The notes beneath the pieces are model-generated. The model ran no database searches and was not told the origin of the DNA. It saw only the letters and a program-made list of their open reading frames with translations. A stretch of 64,000 nt of DNA, from NCBI RefSeq assembly GCF_040566695.1, contig NZ_JBEXAE010000002.1:310001-374000 (forward strand), in the 5' to 3' direction. This DNA is from Sediminicola arcticus. GTDB taxonomy: Bacteria > Bacteroidota > Bacteroidia > Flavobacteriales > Flavobacteriaceae. Below are positions 8,686 to 18,129 of the stretch, piece by piece (within the stretch, counting starts at the first letter, position 1; each line of letters begins with the position of its first letter). The position numbers and the translations under genes were made by a program.

Positions 8686-10158
8686 ATGATTATGAAATAT
8701 AAATTATTAAAATCTTCAATCGTCGTCTTCCTGATAGGAGCTATAGCTATCTCTTGTAGCGATAGTTTTGTTGATGTAGATTCTTTTGACGAGGATTCAG
8801 AAAGTTTTTTCAATTCTGAGGAAGATTACCAAAGTGCCTTAATTGGGGCTTACGATCTTTTGCAATCATCCTATCTCAACGTAATGTTAGGTGAAATTGC
8901 TTCCGACAATACCTTGGCTGGTGGCGAAAGTGCTACCGATGTTCCAGGGATACAAGAAGTGGACAATATGACCCATAATCCGGTAAATGCGCAATTACGT
9001 GATATCTGGAGTTGGATGTTCGCAGGAGTTAACCGTGCCAATTATATTTTGGAATTTAAGGAAAAGACCGATTTTGCTGGTAAAGAGCAGGTTTTGGCCG
9101 AAGCTACTTTTTTAAGAGCTTATTACTATTTTGAATTGGTGAAATGGTTTGGAGATGTTCCATTGTCCGTAGACAAACGCTTGTTGTTTGGCGATCAGGA
9201 TGTTGCTGAAAGAACTCCTAAAGCTGAAGTGTATGCCCAAATAGAATTGGATCTAATTTTCGCTGCTGCTAATTTACCGGCGGTGCAATCAGAAACGGGT
9301 AGGGCTACAAAAGGAGCCGCTCAAGCCTTATTAGGTAAAGTGTACCTATACCAAGATAAATTTTCTGAAGCCGCTATCGTTTTGGAGGAAGTGATCAATA
9401 GTGGCCCATATGATTTGGTAACGGATTACAATTCCATTTTTGAACAAGCAGGGGAAAATAATATTGAATCTGTTTTTGAAGTACAATATACAGATGTAGA
9501 AGGTGCAGGTTTTGGATGTTTACAATGTAGTGAGGGAAATGTGGCCGTTGGGTTTAATGGTATCCGTAACTATACTGGTCCGGATTTTGATTCTGGATTT
9601 AGTTTTAACGTTCCTACCCAAGAAGCTTATAATGCTTTTGAAGCGGGGGACATTAGACGGGATGTTGCTGTATTGAACATCGTTACCTGGGCCCAACAAA
9701 CTGGAGCTACCTATGTGGAAGGTTTTGAACATACCGGTTTTTACAATAGAAAATATATTGCTAGAAAAGGGGATTTAAACACAGGGGATTCAAATTTGAC
9801 GAACCCCAATAATTATAGGGCCATACGTTTTGCAGATGTATTGTTAATGGCAGCGGAAGCCAATAATAGAAAATCCGCCAGTGATAATCTTAAAGCCCAA
9901 GCCTATTTAAATAGAGTGCGTGACAGAGCAGGATTGTTGCCAGTTTTGGTCACAGGAGCTTCTTTGACCGATGCTATTTATCAAGAGCGTAGGATAGAGC
10001 TGATGGGCGAAGGACATCGCTTCTTCGATTTGGTCAGAACTGGTACAGCGGCTCAAGCAATTCCTGGCTTTAGTGCTGGTAAAAATGAATTATTCCCAAT
10101 ACCATCTATTGAAATAGAATTGGCAGGAAACCGTTGGGCACAAAACGCAGGATATTAA
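8686..10158 (+). CDS. SusD/RagB nutrient-binding lipoprotein (glucan locus)
   Basis: A 490-residue surface lipoprotein, the lid and glycan-binding partner of the preceding SusC. The signal ends IAISC with Cys24 (counted from the ATG at 8686; the ATG at 8692 is equally plausible). The N-terminal RagB-type domain shows ATFLRAYYYFELVKWFGDVP, a SusD signature around TPR helices. The C-terminus has the family ending RRIELMGEGHRFFDLVRTG and FPIPSIEIELAGN. It is 5 bp from susC and 20 bp from the next binding protein, so one transcription unit is likely. Confidence 0.95.
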   Translation: MIMKYKLLKSSIVVFLIGAIAISCSDSFVDVDSFDEDSESFFNSEEDYQSALIGAYDLLQSSYLNVMLGEIASDNTLAGGESATDVPGIQEVDNMTHNPVNAQLRDIWSWMFAGVNRANYILEFKEKTDFAGKEQVLAEATFLRAYYYFELVKWFGDVPLSVDKRLLFGDQDVAERTPKAEVYAQIELDLIFAAANLPAVQSETGRATKGAAQALLGKVYLYQDKFSEAAIVLEEVINSGPYDLVTDYNSIFEQAGENNIESVFEVQYTDVEGAGFGCLQCSEGNVAVGFNGIRNYTGPDFDSGFSFNVPTQEAYNAFEAGDIRRDVAVLNIVTWAQQTGATYVEGFEHTGFYNRKYIARKGDLNTGDSNLTNPNNYRAIRFADVLLMAAEANNRKSASDNLKAQAYLNRVRDRAGLLPVLVTGASLTDAIYQERRIELMGEGHRFFDLVRTGTAAQAIPGFSAGKNELFPIPSIEIELAGNRWAQNAGY

Positions 10159-10178
10159 TAAAATTAAATTAAGGACAA

Positions 10179-12842
10179 ATGAAACACATAAAAAAATTAC
10201 TGGTATTATTTTTGGTCATAAATGTATTTAATTCCTGCGATAACGAGGAAACATCATATGTTTTAGATGACATTTCGGCACCAACTAATATTAAGGCCGT
10301 ATTTAACATTTCACAAGACGATACAGGTACGGTTACCGCAACTCCAACTGCAGAAGGGGCTTCCACATTTGAAATTTACTTTGGAGATGTAGAAGGGGAA
10401 ACTCCTACAATAGTTAGTCCTGGAGAAACAGCCACTTATGTGTATGGTGAAGGTGAGTATAACCTTCGAATAGTGGCCATAGGGATGACCGGTTTAAAAA
10501 GTGAATTGGTACGTGTTGTGACAATTTCCTTTTCAGCACCAGTAGATTTAGATTTTACTGTGGTAATTTCTAGCACAAATCCATTTGAAGTGTCCGTAAC
10601 ACCAACAGCTACTAATGCCACGGTTTATGACGTATATTTTGGTGATGTTGAAAATGAAGAGCCTACAACAATTATGGCTACTGAATCTGCAGCACATGTG
10701 TATGCAGAGGTAGGTGAATACAGTGTGCGAGTTGTAGCAAGAGGTGCTGGGACAGCAACTATTGAATTAACCAAAACAATTACAATTTCAGGAGCCTCCA
10801 ATGCGGTTTCTTTACCTATCACCTTTGATAATGCCACCGTAAATTATGCGTACGGAACATTTAATGGAGCCAGTTTTGAGGTATTGGATAATCCTGATCT
10901 TTCGGGCGCTAATACGGTTGCTTCAAAGGTTGGAGCAATCACCAATTCTGGTGCTCAATTTGAGGGAGGAGCGTTTAATTTAGGTACACCAGTAGATTTT
11001 AGTGGGTCTAATAAGACTATCACCATGAAGTTGTGGTCAGAGGTTTCGGTACCTATTTTATTGAAATTTGAAGGAGGTGTAAATGGAGAACGTCAAAATG
11101 AAGTGGTTGCGACACACGGTGGAACCGGTTGGGAAGATTTGAGTTTTGATTTTGCTACAAATGCAACTAAGAGTTATATTGATGGTAACCAAGGTGTTGG
11201 TGAGGCGTTTGTTCCCACCGGTCAATATGCTACTTTGGTAATGTTTATAGACGGTCCAGGAACTACCGCTGGAACATTTTATTGGGATGATATTAAGCAG
11301 GCAGCGGCAGCGGCCTCAGCTAAGCCACAATTACCAATTGATTTCCAGTCTACCACAATCAATTATGCGATCACTGGTTTTGGTTCATCCAGTTTTGGTC
11401 CAATCCCCGCGGCAATCATAAATAATCCAGATGCCTCAGGGGCCAATACTTCTACCAAGGTTTTGGAAATTCAAAAATTAACTGGAGCTCAAACCTATGC
11501 AGGTGCAAGTATTCCTTTGGCAGGTGCAATAGATTTCTCCACTGGAACTACTGTAAAAATTAAGGTATGGTCTCCAAGAATTGGTACGCCGATTCGTTTT
11601 AAAATTGAAGACTCTTCTGCGGCTAAAGATGGAAACGGTAATCCTGTAACGTTTGCAGAAGTGGAAGTGAATAGTACAGTTGCCATGGCTTGGGAAGAAT
11701 TATCTTTCAATATGTCCAATCCTATTGCTGGCGCATTTAATACCTCAATTTCTTTTGATACTGCGATTGTATTCCCGGATTTTGGTAGTGCAGGGCAAGG
11801 TGAAAGCTTCTACTTTGATGATATTGTTGTAGCAAGTGGATCAGGTGGTGGTTCAACTAGTGGCAAAACTAGTTTTCCAGTTAATTTTGAAACGCCTGGA
11901 ACTGGTGCGGCCGCTACATGGTCCGTATTTGAAGCAGATACTCCACCTTTGGAAATTATTTCCAATCCGGATGCTTCAGGAATCAATACCTCGGCAACGG
12001 TTGCTAAATTTACTGCAAAGTTAGGTGGAGCAAATTATGCTGGGACTGTAACCGAGTTAGAGACTCCTTTTACTTTGAGCTCATCTAATAGTATTGTGAA
12101 AATAATGGTATGGAAATCAGTAATCAGTGATGTTGGGATAAAATTCGAAGCTAATAAAGCCTCAACAGGGGAAATAAAAATACCGAACACAAAAATCAAT
12201 GAGTGGGAGGAGATTACCTTTGATATGTCGGGTAAAATTGGAGAAGGATCGTCCACTAATATAGATGCCATTGTTGTCTTTCCAGACTTCAACACAAGAA
12301 CGCAGGATAATGTGGTTTACTTTGATAACATTACCTTAAATGCCTCAGGAGGTGGTGGAAGCGCAAGAGCTGAGATACCTACTTTAACTTTTGAAGGTAC
12401 CGCTAGTATGGAAGGTGCTTTTGATTTCGGAGCAACAGGTACAATAGTATCTAATCCAGTTTCTGGAGGAATAAATACTTCTGCCAATGTATATGAATTT
12501 AATAAGGTAAATGGTTCTGCTTGGTATTCAGGTACTTTTAAGATTTATGGACAGAATATTGAATTATCTACCAAAAAAACTTTTTCTTTAAAAGTTTATT
12601 CTCCAAAGGCTGGTATTAATGTGAGATTCCAATTGGAAAAAGAAGGCGTTGGTGGTAGTGGCTTTTCGTTAGACCAAACTGTAACGACGGCTAACCAATG
12701 GGTGACTTTAACCTACGATTTTTCTGCTATAAATGCAACTAATGCCTATGACAAAATTGTAGTGTTTCTAGATTTTGACGACGTAGCTCAAGCTGCTGGT
12801 GATGGTACTATTTATTACATAGACGATATAACCCAACAATAA
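10179..12842 (+). CDS. Multi-modular surface glycan-binding lipoprotein
   Basis: An 887-residue lipoprotein with signal cysteine Cys20 (FNSCDNEE). Two PKD-like beta-sandwich domains (about 32-115 and 118-205) are followed by four copies of a CBM-like jelly-roll module of about 155-165 residues (roughly 211-371, 385-548, 566-720, 733-887). Each module opens with a short 'LPI(D/T)F' strand, carries an 'NPDxSGxNT' turn and closes with 'YxDDI'. No catalytic motif is visible. The position after SusD and before GH16 fits a surface glycan-binding protein (the SusE/F role) that holds laminarin at the cell surface. The CBM family is not assigned. The four copies imply internal duplication and avidity binding. 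Confidence 0.75.
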   Translation: MKHIKKLLVLFLVINVFNSCDNEETSYVLDDISAPTNIKAVFNISQDDTGTVTATPTAEGASTFEIYFGDVEGETPTIVSPGETATYVYGEGEYNLRIVAIGMTGLKSELVRVVTISFSAPVDLDFTVVISSTNPFEVSVTPTATNATVYDVYFGDVENEEPTTIMATESAAHVYAEVGEYSVRVVARGAGTATIELTKTITISGASNAVSLPITFDNATVNYAYGTFNGASFEVLDNPDLSGANTVASKVGAITNSGAQFEGGAFNLGTPVDFSGSNKTITMKLWSEVSVPILLKFEGGVNGERQNEVVATHGGTGWEDLSFDFATNATKSYIDGNQGVGEAFVPTGQYATLVMFIDGPGTTAGTFYWDDIKQAAAAASAKPQLPIDFQSTTINYAITGFGSSSFGPIPAAIINNPDASGANTSTKVLEIQKLTGAQTYAGASIPLAGAIDFSTGTTVKIKVWSPRIGTPIRFKIEDSSAAKDGNGNPVTFAEVEVNSTVAMAWEELSFNMSNPIAGAFNTSISFDTAIVFPDFGSAGQGESFYFDDIVVASGSGGGSTSGKTSFPVNFETPGTGAAATWSVFEADTPPLEIISNPDASGINTSATVAKFTAKLGGANYAGTVTELETPFTLSSSNSIVKIMVWKSVISDVGIKFEANKASTGEIKIPNTKINEWEEITFDMSGKIGEGSSTNIDAIVVFPDFNTRTQDNVVYFDNITLNASGGGGSARAEIPTLTFEGTASMEGAFDFGATGTIVSNPVSGGINTSANVYEFNKVNGSAWYSGTFKIYGQNIELSTKKTFSLKVYSPKAGINVRFQLEKEGVGGSGFSLDQTVTTANQWVTLTYDFSAINATNAYDKIVVFLDFDDVAQAAGDGTIYYIDDITQQ

Positions 12843-12853
12843 AATACGGCAAA

Positions 12854-13777
12854 ATGAAAGATTTGATAAGTAAATATAGTGCTATGTTGTTGGTGTTTTT
12901 TACACTGATGGCTTGCCAAGAAGATGAACCAAGTTTATCGTCTTTGGTAACTCCGACCAATTTAAATGTTTCTACAGTTGTAGATTCAGATCGGTCTGGG
13001 AATATTACTTTGACTGCAACAGCAGATAATGCTTTGAGTATTCAGGTGATTTTCAAACAAAATGCAGATCCAATAACCGTGAATCCTGGAGAAGCTGCTA
13101 AATTTAGGTATACCCAATCTGGGCAGTATTCACAACTAATAACTATTGTGGCCTTTGGTGCTGGAGGTACGGCAACTTCAAGGAATATTGATGTAGATCT
13201 TGATGTTCAGTTGTTGATAGATCCGGAAATATTGCAAAAAATTGCAGGTGATGGAACCAAAAGGTGGGTTTGGAACAAGGAAGAAACAGGGCATTGGGGT
13301 GCGGATGCGGCCTTTAATGGGCAAAACGATGGATTTCAAGCACCACCAAACACTTTAAATCCTTGCGCTTACGATGATGTGTTGACCTTTTCGTATGAAG
13401 GAAACAGTTATGGGTATCAATTAGATACTGGCGCTGGTAATGAAACCTTAGTGGGGTGGGCAGATGTTCAGTTTTTCTATCCTAATTCCTCTCCTCAACA
13501 GTTTGTAGATGAATGTAGGGATATCTCTTCAACCAATAGCACTGCGGCCAAAAAAATTGCTACTGATACCAGTTTTATTATTGTTCTAGGAGAAGATGGC
13601 GAATTATATCTAGAGGTAGAAAACAGCACCCTGTCATTTTGGTCTGGTACTACGAGGTACAAAATCATAGAACTTACAGACGACTTCCTTTACGTAAGGG
13701 GTGATTTTAAGCCTATTTTGGAAGGTATAGAAATCGCATATTATCATCAATTTAGACCCGAGGGTTATGGGTTATGA
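12854..13777 (+). CDS. PKD-containing lipoprotein, probable glucan-binding protein
   Basis: A 307-residue lipoprotein with signal cysteine Cys21 (LMACQEDE). An N-terminal PKD-like domain (about 35-120) resembles the first domains of both its neighbours. A second domain of about 180 residues is rich in aromatic residues (GTKRWVWNKEETGHWG near its start), a pattern seen in glycan-binding or glucanase-associated domains. It contains two cysteines that could pair. No hydrolase motif is seen. It starts 11 bp after the large binding protein and precedes the GH16 laminarinase, so a second surface binding protein is the best guess. Confidence 0.6.
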   Translation: MKDLISKYSAMLLVFFTLMACQEDEPSLSSLVTPTNLNVSTVVDSDRSGNITLTATADNALSIQVIFKQNADPITVNPGEAAKFRYTQSGQYSQLITIVAFGAGGTATSRNIDVDLDVQLLIDPEILQKIAGDGTKRWVWNKEETGHWGADAAFNGQNDGFQAPPNTLNPCAYDDVLTFSYEGNSYGYQLDTGAGNETLVGWADVQFFYPNSSPQQFVDECRDISSTNSTAAKKIATDTSFIIVLGEDGELYLEVENSTLSFWSGTTRYKIIELTDDFLYVRGDFKPILEGIEIAYYHQFRPEGYGL

Positions 13778-13929
13778 TCCCAATGTTGTTGAGGACATAT
13801 GATGGGAATGATTAGTTTGACTGGTGGTTCATGCTTATTGCAGAATAAAATGTAAATTGATTTGGGTAGGGGCATATATCATGCCTCTTCTTAAAATCAT
13901 TATTTTTGAAGTAAACAATAGAGTTATTT

Positions 13930-15039
13930 ATGATTGCAAAAATTTACCTTAGAACTATGATGTTGGGATTTTTAATGTTGTTATTTTTAACTTCTTGCTC
14001 AGGTGGGGATTCTACCGCAGAACCAATCGAGGAAGGTATAGTGCCAACTAATTTAAATTTAACCGTTACTATTGTAGGTGCTGATGCAAATAATCCTAAT
14101 GGTGATGGATCTGGTATGATAAAATGTACGGCCTCAGCCACCAATGCGGTGCAGTATGGATTTAAAGTTGGAAACCAAGAGGAGCAGGAAACTGTAAATG
14201 GAATATTTGACTACAAATTTACGACATCAGGTAAAAATAATCAAGTGGTCAGTGTATTTGCATATTCCAGTACGGGCAATATGATAAGTGCATTTAAGAC
14301 CATTACCGTTGATGTTGTAAACGAAACAGGGTTAGTTTGGGCAGATGAATTTGATACTGATGGAGCTGTGTTGAACAGTAACTGGTTTTCAGAAGAAGTA
14401 CCCCCTGAAAATGGCGGCTGGTACAATTCAGAGCAGCAACATTATACCGCTAGGACAGAGAATGCTTATGTTTCTAATGGCACCTTAAAAATTGTAGCCA
14501 AAAAGGAGAACTATACTGCCTATAATTCTACCAAAAATTATACTTCGGCCCGCTTAAATTCTAAGTTCGCTTTCACGTATGGACGTATTGAAGTACGGGC
14601 AAAACTCCCTGGAGGAGGAGGCACTTGGCCTGCAATTTGGACTTTGGGATCCAATATAACCACCGTAGGTTGGCCATCTTGTGGTGAAATTGACATCATG
14701 GAACATGCAGGAAATAACATTGGGGAAGTTTCTAGTGCTATTCATACACCTTCAAGTTTTGGGAATACAATTAACAAGGGAATAATTGAAATTCCGGATA
14801 CAACAACTGAATTCCATGTTTATGCGGTAGACTGGACAACGGATAAAATGGATTTTTACCTAGATGACACCCTATTTTACACTTATAATCCAGCAACAAA
14901 GAATAGCGATACCTGGCCTTTTAATCAAGATCAGTTCATACTTCTGAACATAGCTATGGGTGGAAACTTGGGAGGTGCCATTGATCCAAATTTCACCCAG
15001 GATACAATGGAAATAGACTATGTAAGGGTATATCAATAA
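13930..15039 (+). CDS. GH16 endo-beta-1,3-glucanase (laminarinase) lipoprotein
   Basis: A 369-residue lipoprotein with signal cysteine Cys23 (LTSCSGGD). A PKD-like N-terminal domain (about 35-125) precedes a GH16 beta-jelly-roll. The catalytic strand is complete: E253-I-D255-I-M-E258, with nucleophile Glu253, assisting Asp255 and acid/base Glu258, in the bulged ExDxxE form typical of laminarinase-type GH16. The WPAIWTLG and EVRAKLPGGGGTWPA segments are also typical. It probably cleaves laminarin at the cell surface to oligosaccharides for SusCD. It is separated from the previous gene by about 150 bp. Confidence 0.92.
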   Translation: MIAKIYLRTMMLGFLMLLFLTSCSGGDSTAEPIEEGIVPTNLNLTVTIVGADANNPNGDGSGMIKCTASATNAVQYGFKVGNQEEQETVNGIFDYKFTTSGKNNQVVSVFAYSSTGNMISAFKTITVDVVNETGLVWADEFDTDGAVLNSNWFSEEVPPENGGWYNSEQQHYTARTENAYVSNGTLKIVAKKENYTAYNSTKNYTSARLNSKFAFTYGRIEVRAKLPGGGGTWPAIWTLGSNITTVGWPSCGEIDIMEHAGNNIGEVSSAIHTPSSFGNTINKGIIEIPDTTTEFHVYAVDWTTDKMDFYLDDTLFYTYNPATKNSDTWPFNQDQFILLNIAMGGNLGGAIDPNFTQDTMEIDYVRVYQ

Positions 15040-15070
15040 AATTTTGAATTGTTTTGTTTTTTTATTAGCG

Positions 15071-15096
15071 GTAAGGCCTTCCATCTAAGGCCTTAT
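15071..15096 (+). terminator. Hairpin after the laminarinase gene
   Basis: TAAGGCCTT / AAGGCCTTA with a 6-nt loop, followed by a modest T-rich stretch. It probably ends or attenuates transcription between GH16 and the transporter gene. Confidence 0.55.
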
Positions 15097-15176
15097 CATT
15101 TATTTAAACTTTTGTGAATCAAACCTAATTTGTATTTTGCATCCTAAGATGATAACCAACCTAACAATAACCAAAA

Positions 15177-16715
15177 ATGGAAAAAAAAGTTACCGTTAAA
15201 ATGAACAAATCCTATACCATCCTAATCAGCTTAATTGTTGCTTTGGGTGGTTTTTTATTGGGTTTTGACAGTGCCGTAATTTCTGGGGCAATAAAAGGAA
15301 TCACTATTTACTTTAAAATGTCCGAATGGCAATTGGGCTTTTCTGTAGGTTGCGTGGTCTTTGGAGCAATGGCGGGAAACATTTTGGCAGGACCATTAAG
15401 TGATCGTTTTGGACGCAAGAATATGTTGATCATAGTGGCTGCATTATTTTCAATATCGGCTACTTGGTCTGCATTGGCAACAGGCTATACCGAATTCATT
15501 ATCGCCAGAATCATAGGAGGTATTGGTATTGGAGGGGCTATCCTTATAGCGCCCATCTATATTGCAGAAATTGCGCCTCCAAAATTGAGAGGAAGCTTGG
15601 TGTCCTTTAATCAACTGAACATTGTTATTGGTATTTCCGTAGCCTATTTTTCCAATTATTTCTTGGTAAATATAGAAGGGGAGGCTTGGAGATGGATGCT
15701 AGGGGTAGAAGCCATTCCGGCTATAATTTATTTTTTTGCCCTTTTTACGGTTCCTAAAAGTCCAAGATGGCTCATTTTCAAATTAAATGAAGTGAAAATA
15801 GCTAGGAAGACCCTAATGAGAATTGGAGGAGAAGAGTATGCTGAAATAACCCTTGCCGAAATCCAACGTGGATTGGATAAAAAGGAGGAAAAAGGGAAAC
15901 TATCCGATATTTTTAAACACAAGTATGCAACCATAATGATCATCGCATTAGGAATAGCATTCTTCCAACAAATAACAGGAATTAATGCGGTATTCTACTA
16001 TGCGCCTACAATTTTTGAACAGGCTGGAGGTAGTACGGATTCATCCTTTTTACAAGCTATTGTTGTAGGGCTTACCAACCTAGTCTTTACTTTTGTAGCC
16101 ATTTGGTTGATAGATAAACTAGGAAGAAAGCCTCTTTTGCTCATTGGAACAACTTTTATGACCATAGCTCTTTTGATGGCAACCTTTGCTTTTAATAATG
16201 CAACTTATAATTTTAACGACACCACCTTGGGTAAAGTAAGTAACAAGGAGATTATGGTGGCCTTATCAGATTTGAATGGAAAATCTTTTGATGGACAAAC
16301 AGCTTTGTTTACAGAAGTTAGTTCCAAATTGGATGAAGAATTATTTTTGGAATTTAAGCGCAATGAGATTACCAATTTTATTTCCATAAACGCAACTTTG
16401 GTATTGATTGCTATACTGCTTTATGTAGCATCTTTTGCTATTTCCCTCGGACCGGTCATGTGGACGTTGATTTCAGAAATATTCCCCAGTAAGATTAAAG
16501 GAATTGCTATTTCCGTTGTAGGTTTTTTCAATTCTTTGATAAGCTTTTCGGTTACGCAGGTTTTTCCATGGGAACTCTCCAACTTGGGACCAACAGTTAC
16601 ATTTGCCATATACGCCCTTTTATCCCTTTGTGCAGTCTTCTTTGTATATAAGTATGTGATTGAAACCAAAGGAAGAACTTTAGAGGAGGTAGAAGAATTA
16701 TTAATCAATAAATAG
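15177..16715 (+). CDS. MFS sugar:proton symporter
   Basis: A 512-residue inner-membrane protein of the sugar-porter branch of the major facilitator superfamily. Twelve membrane helices are visible. Family motifs are present: GPLSDRFGRKN after helix 2, PKSPRWL after helix 6, QQITGINAVFYYAP in helix 7, and DKLGRKPLLLIG after helix 8. A loop of about 65 residues between helices 9 and 10 is longer than in XylE-type proteins. In this locus it probably brings glucose or short beta-glucan oligosaccharides into the cytosol for the downstream phosphorylase. Substrate is inferred from context only. Confidence 0.88.
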   Translation: MEKKVTVKMNKSYTILISLIVALGGFLLGFDSAVISGAIKGITIYFKMSEWQLGFSVGCVVFGAMAGNILAGPLSDRFGRKNMLIIVAALFSISATWSALATGYTEFIIARIIGGIGIGGAILIAPIYIAEIAPPKLRGSLVSFNQLNIVIGISVAYFSNYFLVNIEGEAWRWMLGVEAIPAIIYFFALFTVPKSPRWLIFKLNEVKIARKTLMRIGGEEYAEITLAEIQRGLDKKEEKGKLSDIFKHKYATIMIIALGIAFFQQITGINAVFYYAPTIFEQAGGSTDSSFLQAIVVGLTNLVFTFVAIWLIDKLGRKPLLLIGTTFMTIALLMATFAFNNATYNFNDTTLGKVSNKEIMVALSDLNGKSFDGQTALFTEVSSKLDEELFLEFKRNEITNFISINATLVLIAILLYVASFAISLGPVMWTLISEIFPSKIKGIAISVVGFFNSLISFSVTQVFPWELSNLGPTVTFAIYALLSLCAVFFVYKYVIETKGRTLEEVEELLINK

Positions 16716-16724
16716 ACTAAAAAA

Positions 16725-18038
16725 ATGAAGCAATTACTTTGTGTTCTCTGTATCTGCTTGTTTATATCTTGCAAGAACGATTCAAAAAAAAGCAAAACTG
16801 AACAGCAATTAGCGGGCGGACCTGCATATGTTGAGATTTCCAAATCAGGTGAAAAATTCCAATTATTGGTAAACGGAGCACCTTTCTATATAAAAGGTGC
16901 AGGGTTAGAATTTGGCAACGTAGCCGCATTAGCAGAACATAATGCCAATTCCTTTAGGACTTGGCGTACCGATAATGGTAAAAAATCCGCGATAGAAGTT
17001 TTGGATGAGGCTCAGGAATATGGCCTTATGGTAAGTATGGGTATTGAAGTGGAGCGAGAGCGCCATGGATTTGACTATGATGATGAAAAGGCGGTGCAAG
17101 AACAAAAAGAGCGCATAAAAAAGGAGGTTTTGGAAATTAAAGATCATCCTGCACTCCTTATTTGGGTTATTGGTAATGAACTTAATTTAAATTATACTAA
17201 TCCAAAAGTTTGGGATGCCGTAAATGATATTTCATCAATGATTCATGAATTGGATCCTAATCATCCAACCACAACAACCCTTGCTGGAATTTCTCAGAAA
17301 GAAATTAATTATATTAATGAGAGATGTAAAGATTTAGATATTCTGTCTGTGCAGATGTACGGGGACTTGCCAGATGTTCCGAAGTTGATAAGGGAATATG
17401 GATGGAAAGGCCCTTATATGGTCACAGAATGGGGAGCAACCGGGCACTGGGAAGTTCCAACAACTACTTGGGGAGCCCCTATAGAAGAAAACAGCACCTT
17501 AAAAGCAGGTAATTACTTGAAGAGATATAAAGGAGGAATTGCGGCGGATACGCTCCAATGTATTGGTTCTTATGTTTTCTTATGGGGAAATAAACAAGAA
17601 CGTACACCTACTTGGTATGGAGTTTTCTTGGAGAATGGTAAAGAAACAGAATCCGTAGGGGTGATGCACTTTATTTGGAATGGTAAATGGCCAGAAAATA
17701 GGACACCTCAAATAGCTTCTTTTGTTTTGAAAGGAAATACAGCTTATGAAAATGTTATTTTGGAACCAGCGAAAGAATATACAGCTCAAGTAGTAATCAA
17801 AGACATTGAAAATGATCCTATCACCTATAAATGGGAAGTGTTACCAGAAAGTGAGGAGGTTAAAGAAGGAGGAGACCACGAAGCCAGACCAAAAGCCATA
17901 ACTATTGATATTACAGAGGAAAAGGATGGCATGCTGAAGTTTAAGTCGCCCGCCCCTGGAAAGTACAGATTGTTCGTTTATGCCGATGATGGTTTTAATC
18001 ACGAGGGCACAGCAAACATACCGTTTATGGTCAAATAA
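16725..18038 (+). CDS. Clan GH-A glycoside hydrolase lipoprotein, family unassigned
   Basis: A 437-residue lipoprotein with signal cysteine Cys16 (LFISCKND). The centre is a (beta/alpha)8 barrel with the clan GH-A catalytic pair: IGNE152 as likely acid/base and TE235WG as likely nucleophile, 83 residues apart. The first strand (GAPFYIKGAGLEFG) and FRTWRTDNG resemble GH2-type barrels without the usual N-terminal sandwich domains. About 90 C-terminal residues form a beta-sandwich (PAPGKYRLFVYADDG). GH2-like or GH158-like are both possible. The location suggests it trims glucan oligosaccharides in the periplasm or on the surface. It follows the transporter by 9 bp. Confidence 0.7.
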   Translation: MKQLLCVLCICLFISCKNDSKKSKTEQQLAGGPAYVEISKSGEKFQLLVNGAPFYIKGAGLEFGNVAALAEHNANSFRTWRTDNGKKSAIEVLDEAQEYGLMVSMGIEVERERHGFDYDDEKAVQEQKERIKKEVLEIKDHPALLIWVIGNELNLNYTNPKVWDAVNDISSMIHELDPNHPTTTTLAGISQKEINYINERCKDLDILSVQMYGDLPDVPKLIREYGWKGPYMVTEWGATGHWEVPTTTWGAPIEENSTLKAGNYLKRYKGGIAADTLQCIGSYVFLWGNKQERTPTWYGVFLENGKETESVGVMHFIWNGKWPENRTPQIASFVLKGNTAYENVILEPAKEYTAQVVIKDIENDPITYKWEVLPESEEVKEGGDHEARPKAITIDITEEKDGMLKFKSPAPGKYRLFVYADDGFNHEGTANIPFMVK

Positions 18039-18063
18039 AAAATAATAAAAGAATAGAAGTAAG

Positions 18064-18100
18064 AACCTCAATTATATACTTAAAGTATTTAATTGAGGTT
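18064..18100 (+). terminator. Long hairpin between the GH-A and phosphorylase genes
   Basis: A perfect 10-bp outer stem (AACCTCAATT / AATTGAGGTT) encloses a shorter inner stem around TACTTAAAGTA. It sits in the 91-bp gap and is followed by a weak T-rich segment. It could be a terminator or an mRNA-processing or attenuation site. Confidence 0.5.
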
Positions 18101-18129
18101 ATGAATTTTAATCAATTAAAACATGTTCC

